Below, one piece after another: positions 20,480 through 29,690 of a stretch of DNA of 29,690 bases. This DNA is from Astrothelium macrocarpum (Eukaryota; Ascomycota; Dothideomycetes; Trypetheliales; Trypetheliaceae), in NCBI GenBank assembly GCA_021030915.1, contig JAGEMR010000219.1:1-29690 (forward strand). Reading direction: 5' to 3'. Both the position numbers and the translations under genes were made by a program. Every line of letters begins with the position of its first letter. Position 1 is the first letter of the stretch. The notes under the pieces are model-generated. The model was not told the DNA's origin and made no database searches. It saw only the letters and a list, made by a program, of their open reading frames with translations.

Positions 20480-21659
20480 ATGCCACCATCCCTCCCTAAT
20501 CGTACGTCAGGCCGAGTCATTACATATGCTCAGAAACGCCATGATGACAACGGAAATGAAATCTCCCTCCTTCCGCTCCTTACCAATTCCACGGGCATTA
20601 CACATGTTATCGTTGCTGCCATTCATCTCAACGAAGGACCGGGCAACATTCACTTGAACGACGATCCACCAGAACACCCCAAATACAAACAACTATGGAA
20701 TGAGGTGCAATGGCTTCAAGGCGCTGGAATTGGCGTTCTAGGCATGCTTGGCGGTGCCGCGAGGGGGAGTTATGAACGTCTTGCTGGAGACGATGCCAGT
20801 GTAGGGCAGCTCCCACTTAAACCACCACCTTGCACTCCCATTCTTCTCCATTTTCCCAATCTCTAACTGCTCCTTCATCCAGTTTGAAGCCTACTACTTG
20901 CCTCTAAAATCTCTTATCACGCGTTACTCGCTTTCTGGCCTCGATCTCGATATCGAAGAACCCGTTCCCCTTTTCTGCCCACTCCGTCTCATCCACCGGC
21001 TTCGCGCTGACTTCGGCCCATCCTTCCTCATCACCTTCGCACCTGTCGCAACCGCTCTGCTTCCCTCCTTGCCTCACCTCTCGGGCTTCTCCTACTTTGA
21101 TTTACACCGTGCCGCAGGCAACGAGATTGCGTGGTACAATACGCAATTCTACTGTGGCTGGGCAGACGCGAGCACGCCGAGCACATACGATGCGATCATG
21201 GCGGCTGGGTGGCCAGCGGAGAAGGTAGTCCTTGGCATTGTGACCAATGGGGAGAATGGAGCTGGATTTGTGGCACAGGAAGCGTTTGCAGATGTGGTGA
21301 GGGTGCTGAGGACAAGATATCCAAGCTTTGGAGGAGTCATGGGTTGGGAGTATTTCAACTCGATGCCAGGACAACGGGCGCGGCCGTGGGAATGGGCAAA
21401 GGTGGTCCATCAAGCAGTGACGGCAGAGATACCAGCAGGGACAGTAGAGGCAGGGAGAGGAGTGGAGAGACTTGGTGCGGGGAGAGGGTGGCCGTTGACG
21501 CCGCCAGGAGCATTTGCGCCTGTGGCAGATTCGCCGTTTGGGAATGAAAAGGTGCAGCAGTTGCAGGATTTAGGATTCTCAAGACCACAAGCCGTGGCAG
21601 CTTTGAATGTAACAGAAGGGAACGTAGAGCATGCCGCTGGATTGTTATTTCAGGACTGA
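20480..21659 (+). CDS. GH18 chitinase-like protein with C-terminal UBA domain
   Basis: Exons 20480-20800 and 20883-21659 are joined across an 82-nt intron (donor GTAGGG, branch CTAAC, acceptor ATCCAG), giving about 365 residues. The N terminus (GRVITYAQ, then THVIVAAIHL) and LGMLGGAARGSY fit the first strands of a GH18 barrel. The catalytic strand reads SGLDLDIEEP; the proton-donor Glu (codon 20955-20957) is kept, but the first Asp of the usual DGxDxDxE is Ser. WYNTQFYCGW and GVMGWEYFNS are later barrel strands of the family. The last 40 residues (VQQLQDLGFSRPQAVAALN, then EHAAGLLF) form a UBA ubiquitin-binding domain. There is no signal peptide, so the protein is predicted to be intracellular. 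A role in turnover of N-glycans or chito-oligosaccharides linked to ubiquitin is inference. It converges with CDK1, with 184 nt between stop codons and no other feature there. Confidence 0.85.
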
Positions 21660-21843
21660 TGCTCCTGATCTAATGAAGACGCTTGCAAATCAGACAAATG
21701 AAAGCTACCCGGGGCAATACGAAATAGAGACGGATGGACCCCCATTCTGCTGCAATTCCCACTTTACACCCCCCTGAACACCAACCACAAAGCCCCCATG
21801 CCAACAAATGAAATGTTCCGATACCGATTTATGCCATTTCTTC

Positions 21844-23184
21844 CTAATGAAATCCATTCCGCACCATCGTACGACCGTGCGTCTGCTGTGCCACAGGCTC
21901 ATCAAAATAAGGATGCATGAGCGCCTGCTTTGCACTGATCCTATTTGCCGGATCGTACACGAGTAGCGCATCTAGCAAATCCAGTCCATCCTCATCCAGT
22001 CCTGGAACAACAGTTTGAAGATCGCTTCGTTGCCACTTGGGAAATGAGGGTTTGAAATCCGGGAAAGTTGTGACGCCGGGCCAATCCTCTTCAGAAGGTG
22101 TTCCAAGGGTGCGGAAGATTTTGAAAATTTCATCTATTTCGGAGTCGCCGGGAAATAGAGGTTTGCGGGTGCACATTTCAGCGAAAATGCAGCCAACAGA
22201 CCACATGTCGACACCAGTCGAGTACTGGCGGCCGCCGAGAAGAATTTCGGGAGAGCGGTACCAAAGCGTGACAACCTGTGAGAGAGGCGGTGAGTATTTC
22301 GATTTTGGGTTTTTCCAGATAGGCGTGAGGCAAACAATGAATAAGACGTTAACAGAAGACAAGACGTCAACAGCTTCTGGGAATATAAACAAACAAATAA
22401 ACAAATAAATGAACGCATGTTAGAAAAGACGTTAACATCAATAAGAGACGACAATATTAGAAAGGGACATTAATAGTAGATAAGCATGAATACAAGACAT
22501 CAGCGATCAATTTAGGGTGAAATGAAGATTGAACAAAAACAAAACTCACCTCATGCGTGTAAGTCCTAAGCGGCACCCCAAATGCTCTCGCCAGCCCAAA
22601 ATCTGCCAACTTCAAGTTCCCATCCTTATCAATCAACAGATTCTGCGGTTTCAGATCACGATGCAGCACGCGATGCGCATGACAGTACCTCGTCCCCGCA
22701 ACCAGCTGGCTCAGAAACTTCTTGACAATCAGGGGCCCCATACCCAAATTCGCCAGCGCCGTGCCGGCGCCCTCAGGGAGCGCCTTGCCCCTGCCCCCCT
22801 GCGACACGGGCAGCGCCTCCATGTATTTCTTGAGGTCGAGGTCGAGGTACTCGAAGACGAGGTAGAGCTTGTGGCCATCGGCGTGGACGATGTTGAGGAG
22901 GCGCACGATGTTCGGGTCGTTCATCTCCTTGAGCAGCGAGATTTCGCGGATGGCGGTGGACGGGACGCCCTCGTCTTCGGCTTCGAGGCGGATCTTTTTG
23001 AGAGCTACAATGCGGCCATCTTTGGAGAGGAGATCTTTGGCTTTGTACACGACTCCATAGGTTCCTGTGAACGCGAAGTCAGACTGGGCTCCTTTTGACT
23101 AGAGATAGAGTTCTGAGGTTGGTGGTGAAGGGTTGCTGCTGATTTACCTTCACCAATCTTCTCCATTTTTTGGTAATTCTCCAT
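21844..23184 (-). CDS. CDK1: Cyclin-dependent kinase 1 (Cdc2/Cdc28 orthologue)
   Basis: Exons 23184-23148, 23064-22550 and 22275-21844 give about 327 residues, near the usual fungal CDK1 length. Exon 1 encodes MENYQKMEKIGE; splicing completes the glycine loop GEGTYG with inhibitory Thr14 and Tyr15. The cyclin-binding helix is a perfect PSTAIRE. The catalytic loop HRDLKPQN, DFG (ADFGLARAFG), activation segment VPLRTYTHEVVTLWYRSPEI with the T-loop Thr, and GDSEIDEIFKIFR are all present. An insertion rich in Gly and Ala (about residues 100-125) lies before the helix, as in other filamentous fungi. The kinase drives G2/M and G1/S with cyclins in nucleus and cytoplasm. Introns are 83 nt (donor GTAAAT) and 274 nt (donor GTGAGT, acceptor CACAG). 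The gene is intact and essential, so it marks core genome next to the AT-rich desert. Confidence 0.95.
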
Positions 23185-24230
23185 AGCTGCTACTATTCTT
23201 GTGATCTCCGAGAAAGTATCAGATCTTTTGCAAAGCAGGCCTCGTTGGCTGGCCAGGAATCAAGTAGGTCAAGGTTGGGGGAGCGTAACGTATCGAGCGA
23301 TTGAGGAATTACGATTGATATTGTCCAGGCACCTAGAGGCACAGATACCTCGTGAGCGAGGACGCGTCAGTAACTCGCGAACTCTTCAGCTCGGACCGGT
23401 TGAAGTTGTCTGCGGTGGAAGAGAGAGGGATTGTTTTCATCGTCGATGGCGGTAAACATAGACCCTAGCAGCAACCGCCAACTTGACGCGGGTCTGCCTT
23501 ATCGATAAGCGACCATCGCCCAATTCTGAAGCGCTTGTCATGCTGATTTATCTTTTATTTTTCTGTCTCTTTGGGATAATCATTACCTGACTCTAAAAAG
23601 ACGCTATCTTCATTTTTACATTTAAGCTTAAAAGTTCAGTGCTCAATAAAATACTGACGCTATTCTAAAGCGCTGAAGCGAGAACAGAGACGTGTGACGG
23701 CTTTCGAACCCAAGGTGAATCGTTGCAATACCAACAGCTACGACATCAACGCCTGCTCCAATTCTCGCGTCGTTCGAGAGTAAAGCTCAAATATTAGGAG
23801 ATGTAGACGTGAAACTGGCAGTAGAAGATGAATTGAGAAAAACGATAGAGATGCTCCTAAAGATACTGCCGACAGAGTTGGGCGTCGAGTGATTACAAAG
23901 GGTAGTGGTGGTTTCGAAGAGCTTGATGACAGCTTTGAATCGGTATGATCTCAGCCTAGTAAAATTGGCGTCGCGATAAGGAAGTAAAAATGCAAAGCTG
24001 TAGTTAAAGAGGCTGTCGGACTTTCATTAATATGGTTTTCAATTGATGCGAGATGCAACAAGAATGAGCGGTCTGAATGCGGGAATTTTTTGATAAGATG
24101 AGGCATACACTCGCGTGAAGGTTGGGTGTCCTCTCAGGCAGCCCCGCACGTCCGCACCCTCCGCACCACCAAATTTGTATGGGAATTTGGGATCAGTCAA
24201 GCAAAAAAGTTTGGTGATTGTCTTTTATTT
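23185..24230 (-). promoter_or_regulatory. CDK1 upstream region, up to the edge of the AT-rich desert
   Basis: No gene was found. ACGCGT at 23362-23367, about 180 nt before the CDK1 start, matches the MluI cell-cycle box bound by MBF in fungi. A 12-bp palindrome CTTATCGATAAG (23498-23509) holds overlapping GATA sites on both strands. Normal composition continues to about 24200 and then changes sharply. CACCAAA near 24163 and TTTGGTG near 24210 form a short inverted pair at the boundary. Confidence 0.45.
23362..23367. promoter_or_regulatory. Candidate MCB element (ACGCGT)
   Basis: The site is an exact MCB core in the upstream region of a cell-cycle kinase gene. A six-base match can occur by chance, so the call rests on position and gene identity. 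Confidence 0.35.
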
Positions 24231-25902
24231 ATAATTCGTTAATTCGTTTATTTGATTTTTTAATTCGGTAATTTTGAAATCGTTTTTTTGATGATGAGGT
24301 CGAAATGATTTGAAAATATTATTTTATTATATCTGATTCAATCAATTCGAATAAAAAATTAATTCTATTTTGATATGAATTATTTTTTCTGATGGTCGAG
24401 ATCAGAATTACGAAATGAATTAAATCAGTTATTATAATGGATGAGATTCCATTTATAATGGCTAATGAATAGATTATAGAGATATAAATATCTATTTTTA
24501 TTAATTTCTAATTCAAATTATTTCAAATTAATGTGAATTCATTTTTTAATTAATTATTATTTATTTTTTTAATGAATTATTCATTTTTAAATTCATTTTC
24601 GTGATATTAATATAATATCAGTTTATAATGATGAAAAAATAATTGATTTGATTGAATTAATAATAATTAAAAAATAATTGAAATTATTATATTTTGATTT
24701 AATATAATGAATTAAATTAAAAAATAAAAAATTATACGTAATATTTGAAAATAAAATAATGAATTTGTTAGATTAATATTAGAATTCTCATTTCCGGAAT
24801 AATTTTGATAATATAAAATTTGATAAAATTTTTAATAATCGGATTAATATTATAAAAATTAAAATTAAATCAATATCAAAAATATCAAAAATATGAAAAT
24901 AATTAATTAATTTATTTATTAATTTATTAAAATTCGAATTATGGATTAAAATTAATCAAAGATTAATTAAATTTTAAATTGAATAAAATAATTAGAATTT
25001 TATAATAAATATTAATATTGAATTGATGAATAATAAAATTTTATTAAAAATGATGAATAAATAAAATATAATAAAATATTGATATTATTTAATTTATTAT
25101 ATAATTAATTAATTAAATATCAGATATTTATTATTGAATTGATAAAAAAGAATCTTTTTTAGATAATTCAATATATTAGAATAATTAATAATTTAATTTA
25201 TAATATCATTGAAAAATGGAATTATTCTAATAAATATGATTAGAATATAATATGATATTAGATTAATATATTAATTCAAAAATATATTTGATTTAATATA
25301 ATGGATTTGAAAAAATGAAATAATTCGATCAAAAAAGGAATAATTATTATTAATGAATTATTATTTGAATTATATGAATAATTTATTGAATAAAATAAAT
25401 GAGATCATAAAATAAATTTGATATCAATTTCTAATTTTATGAATATTATTTTTATAATTATTAATAATTTTTATCAGAAATCAATTAATAAATATTGGAA
25501 TAATAAATAAAATATATTTAATGAAATATATATATCAAATAAAAGATCATGAATAAAAATTATTGATTTATTATTTTTATTAATATCTGAATTAATGATA
25601 AATGAAAGAATATTAATATATTTGGAATGATATAAATAATAAAATAAACGTGATTTGATCAAAATTGAATTCGATAAAATGATGGAGATTTTTGATTAAT
25701 ATAAATATGATCTTGAAAGATTCAAATTTTTATAATGAAATGATAAAAAAGTCAAATTATTGATTGAAAGAGATATAATGAAAGATATTATTATCGCGAT
25801 TTTTTGAAATATTAAAAAATAGAATAAAGAACGAATTAATTAATAATTTGATTAATTAAATAAACGAATAATTCATCAATTAAATAAATTGATAATAGAT
25901 CG
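24231..25902. other. RIP-type AT-rich desert, A-rich on the plus strand
   Basis: The stretch is nearly all A and T, with many stops in every frame and no recognisable protein. The remaining C is mostly in TC and the remaining G mostly in GA. The plus strand is A-rich. It most likely represents one or more transposons mutated beyond recognition. Confidence 0.7.
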
Positions 25903-26279
25903 TGTTATGATCCTAGGTATCCTTGGGGTCAAGTCTACTTGGGATCAAGGTGGCTTCTGAAGTGAGTCGGTAAAGGACTGAATTAGCAAGGATGATATGG
26001 TTTGATAATTCAAAGTTCTGCTGAAGACGTTATCAAAGACTAATTTAGAGAATGGTTTTGAATACAATGAGGCCATAATGATCGCGTTGCGTTCTTATAT
26101 ATTTGCAACATTTTCTGGCTTATAGTAGGAAACTCCTGAATCAGGAATTGGCTCTTCTGACTCATAGCATGAGTCTTCTGAGCCAGAGGTCGGCTCTTCT
26201 GGCTCATAGTTTGAGCTTTCTAAGCCAGAGGTCGGGCGGGTACACGGACGTATACACGGCCCTCTCAGTGGTCATAATA
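25903..26279. mobile_element. Candidate solo LTR of a retrotransposon
   Basis: A 377-bp island of near-normal composition sits inside the AT-rich desert. It begins TGTTATGATCC and ends TCATAATA. The ends are inverted repeats of 8 bp with one mismatch that is explained by a C-to-T change (TCATAACA expected), the usual TG...CA form of an LTR. A TATATA (26097-26102) could be the LTR promoter. It contains two 42-bp tandem repeats. No matching flanking 5-bp duplication (GATCG before, TTATT after), primer-binding site or polypurine tract was seen, so the assignment stays tentative. Confidence 0.45.
26150..26233. repeat. Two tandem 42-bp repeats within the LTR-like island
   Basis: Units at 26150-26191 and 26192-26233 both begin GGCTCTTCTG and end AGCCAGAGGTC, with about six differences between. 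Within each unit CTCTTCTG and CTCATAG motifs recur. A short frame across them encodes a repetitive peptide, which I regard as incidental. Confidence 0.85.
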
Positions 26280-29200
26280 TTATTCCCTCCTTTTTGGCAC
26301 GTGATTTTATGTATTTATATATTATGATGACGTATCCCAAAATCATCATAATTTCCTCTTCTTGTGTTTCTAAATTTCGCCCTTTTTGTTCTTTTATTCG
26401 TCGCATATAATATTTACTGAAATTATTTTCTATTTCTTTCGTTATGCGTCCTTATTGGAATTATATTCAAAATAGTTGTTTTTATTATCTGGTCTAGAAT
26501 TCAGAGAAATATACCGAATATATAAGAAAGGCGGTTTTTTGTGATCTAATTATTTCGGATCGGGTATTCGAAAAGATCAATATTCAAATGAATCAATTAT
26601 GAAATGAAATATAAAAGAATATCCGAATATAATAAGAAATTATTATATGAATAATTCGTTTAAATTCGTAAATGAATTTATTATATCAGAAATAATAAAA
26701 TTTTGTTATTCAAAAGGTATAGAATATAGAAAAAATTCATATTAATAAGATAGCAAATTTTGTGTAATAGAACGTGACTGATAAAATCTTCAAAATTCCG
26801 GGTTTCAATATATCGTCTTTAAATTTTTTATTAAATTTTCTGAATGATAATATTTCAGAAATTATTGATAATTCTTTCAGATGATTGGGATATCTATTTT
26901 AAAAAAGAAAATTGATCTGATTTTTTATAATATATCTCTTTTTTTTTGTAAAATTTTTTAATTTTTTGTTGATAATTTTTTAAATTTTTTAATATTTTTT
27001 ATATATTTTCCGAATTTGGATATTTTTTTCATTTGATTAGATACGATTTATTATAATAATTAAATATTTTTTTTATTTTGAATTCGTTCTTTTTTTTTGA
27101 TTTAAAATAAAATATTTTTTAACACGATATCGTTATATCTATTAATTAGAATAAGAATATATAGAATATTGGATGGATTTTGATATTTTATAATAATTTC
27201 AATTTAAAATTTATTAATTCTTTTTATTCTTATATCAGAAATGGTCCGATTTTGACTGATTCTAATTTTTTGATTGATAATTTATTTTTAAAATTTTTGA
27301 TAAATAAATATATTTTATTTCCCTTTTTTAATTAAAATCCATTTTTTTTTAAAGATATTTATTTTTATGTTTCTGATTAATATTTATTAATTATTTTTTT
27401 GAATATTTTTTTATATTTATATCAGAATTTCCAATTTATATGATATGTTTTATTATATTTAATCCGAAAATATTTTCATATTTTATCTAATTCAATTTTT
27501 ATTATTTTATTTTAAAATATATTCTATTAGTATTTTTTACGTAATTGACGATATTTTCTGATTTAATATTAATTATATCATAGATAATAAAGATATTCAA
27601 TTATTTTATTAATTATTCATATAATATTTTAAATATTATTTTAATATCTGATTTATGTATTTTATCTGACCGTCTGTTTTTTTATGATATATTGTAGATA
27701 TTTTTAATTTAATTCCGAATTTATTTAAAATTATTTTTTAATAAATTGATGTAAATTTTTGATTTCTGTCGGATATGACGTTCATCAGAATTCTAAAATA
27801 TTTAATTAATTTTTGGAATAATAATTCGGCTGTATGAATTATTTTATATATTTTTTTAAATTATTTAATGATAATATATTTTATTAATTTATTTATAATG
27901 ATTATAATTGCGTCGTATTCTAATTCTGTTATTAGATCTTTTGATTTGAATAAATTCATAATAAAATTTATAATGATTTATTCGAATGATTTATATGATG
28001 ATTTTATTGATATAATTATTCTTTTTTTTATTTATATATTATATTTATTTTTTTGATATGATTCATATTTAATAATATAATTTTGAATATATTCTTTTAT
28101 TCTTTTAAAATGACAATTTTATTGAATATTTTTTATAATTTATATGATTTTTAAATATTTATAACATAATCTGATATGATATTTTTTAATAATTTTTCCG
28201 ATTTTTTTTAATAAAATCGCGATTTTTTATTCTATTTATTGATTTTATTTAAAAATGATTAAAATTATATTAATTTTTTTATAATTTTCTGATAATATAT
28301 TATTTTAATTAATTTAAAAAATTATTTGATTTTTGATTTTTTTTATTATATAATCCAATTTTTGATTTAAAATATCAGTTTTAGAATTATTTTTTTCTGA
28401 CATATATTTGATGATAAATTTATATTATTTTAAAAATTCTGATCATTTAATTTATTATCGATTTAATTATTTCGTTATTATAAAACAAATAAAATTTTTA
28501 TGATTTATAAAAATTTTTAAAAATGATGATTCTTCAATATATATTTTTTAATATTATAATATAATAATTATGATAAAAAATTTTTTATTATAAATATTAT
28601 AATTTTGTTCTGATTCTGAAAATTTTTTTGAATAATATTTTATTAAATATCATTTTCCATTTCATATTTATTAATATAAATATATTTTTATCATCAAATC
28701 GGATATATTAATTTCAATTTATATTAATTCTGATAATTCGATAATTTTTAATATAAATTTTCGTAAATAGTCTTTTTTAAATATTTTAAATATCTTCTTT
28801 TTATTTTTTTTTTGAAAATGAATATTTTTTTATTTTTTATCAATTCTATTAAAAATTATATTTTAAAAGAATATTTATTAATAAATCTTCTATTATAATT
28901 GATAAATTTTAAAAAAGATTGAATATTTTTTATATTTTTTGATTCTGGCCAATTTTTAATTGATTTTATTTTATTTAAATCAATTCGTATAATTTCTATT
29001 TTAATAATATAATTTAAGAAATTCATTTTTTTGATTCAGAATTTATATTTCGATAATTTTAATCATAAATTTTATTTATCGAATTTTTTAAATATTTATC
29101 GTATATATTATATATATTCTTTTTTGATTTTTGAATAAATAAAAATGTCATTTAGATATATTATTATGAATCTATTGAAATATAATTATAATATATTATT

Positions 29201-29690
29201 AATAAATATTTAATAATTAATTAATACATTCATGAATCCGAATAATATAATAAGATATTTAAAATATTCATATTTTATTTAAAATATTATTTTTCATTTT
29301 TCATTTTTTTTTATTTATATAAAATTATAAATTTTTAATAAATTCAATTTAATAAATTATTATATATCCGAAAATTTATTTTATAATTTTATAATATTGA
29401 ATAATAAATATCGATTTTTGATTATTATTTTATTAAATTATTGATAATTTATATAAAATTATAAATTTTCATTTTTTTTTGATATAAAAAGAATTGGATA
29501 TTTTATAAATGATTCCAATTTTTTGATAAAATTCTTTTTTAAATTTTTATTTAAATATTTTTTTAATATTTCAAATTTTTTATTGGATAATATATAAATA
29601 GATTTGAATGTAGATTATTTTTTTATAAGAAATTTTATTTTATAATTCCATAATTGATATTTAAATAATATTTTAATATTTAATTCTTTT
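26280..29690. other. RIP-type AT-rich desert, T-rich on the plus strand
   Basis: About 3.4 kb of extreme AT sequence has long T runs on the plus strand, the opposite of 24231-25902. No gene, RNA or intact repeat was found. A 62-codon plus-strand frame at 27868-28056 (VIRSFDLNKF in it) faintly resembles the reverse transcriptase/RNase H junction of Ty3/gypsy elements, but this is too weak to call. The block continues past the window end. Confidence 0.65.

Noticed and set aside
22529..23098. Plus-strand 189-codon frame antisense to CDK1 exon 2
   Set aside because: It is a mirror of the strongly conserved kinase coding sequence and carries no motif of its own.
23690..23780. TTCGAA-containing stretch upstream of CDK1 considered as a tRNA T-arm
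   Set aside because: The flanking bases do not form a five-base-pair T-stem and no anticodon arm is present.
26103..26327. Short plus-strand frame with two LLSQRS-type peptide repeats
   Set aside because: The peptide repeat is just the 42-bp DNA repeat of the LTR-like island; it begins from no plausible gene start.
24231..29690. AT-rich block considered as a centromere or integrated mitochondrial DNA
   Set aside because: No mitochondrial gene or tRNA was seen, and the transition-type mutation pattern with transposon traces is better explained by RIP. A centromeric role cannot be judged from sequence alone.

Overview
This is a nuclear segment of a filamentous ascomycete (Pezizomycotina). The evidence is short spliceosomal introns (about 46-105 nt, mostly GTAAG-type donors and CAG/TAG acceptors), fungal-only families (HET domain, fungal NLR-type PNP/TPR protein, GTPase-patatin protein) and blocks of very AT-rich DNA of the kind left by repeat-induced point mutation (RIP). 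The families slightly favour a leotiomycete-like fungus, but this is a guess from memory of the families and not a measurement.

Layout. 1-2035: RIP-wrecked Fot1/pogo-type DNA transposon (minus strand) and an AT-rich tail. 2036-15340: an accessory island with three self/non-self-type genes: a HET-domain gene (2268-4368, +), a PNP-TPR-membrane NLR-like gene (5080-9296, +), and a P-loop/RING/patatin phospholipase gene (about 11226-15340, -) that carries in-frame stops, a damaged splice donor and a frameshift. The PNP gene's promoter region has a second, decayed copy at 9575-9885 that no longer precedes a gene. A Ser/Pro/Arg-rich reading frame (10254-11168, -) lies just downstream of the patatin gene and may be its tail or a separate gene. 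15341-16704: gene-poor spacer. 16705-23184: core genome: a calpain-type cysteine protease (-), a GH18 chitinase-like protein with a C-terminal UBA domain (+), and the mitotic cyclin-dependent kinase CDK1/Cdc2 (-). 24231-29690: a second AT-rich desert, interrupted at 25903-26279 by a less AT-rich island that looks like a solo LTR.

Functionally, HET proteins, PNP/TPR NLR-like proteins and patatin effectors are families associated with fungal heterokaryon incompatibility and regulated cell death. Finding the three next to each other, against a RIP block and next to housekeeping genes, suggests an allorecognition or immunity island that is still turning over, with one member decaying and one duplicated-then-lost promoter. 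Gene models below were built by hand from splice signals and reading-frame continuity. Protein family calls rest on recognised motifs, not on searches.
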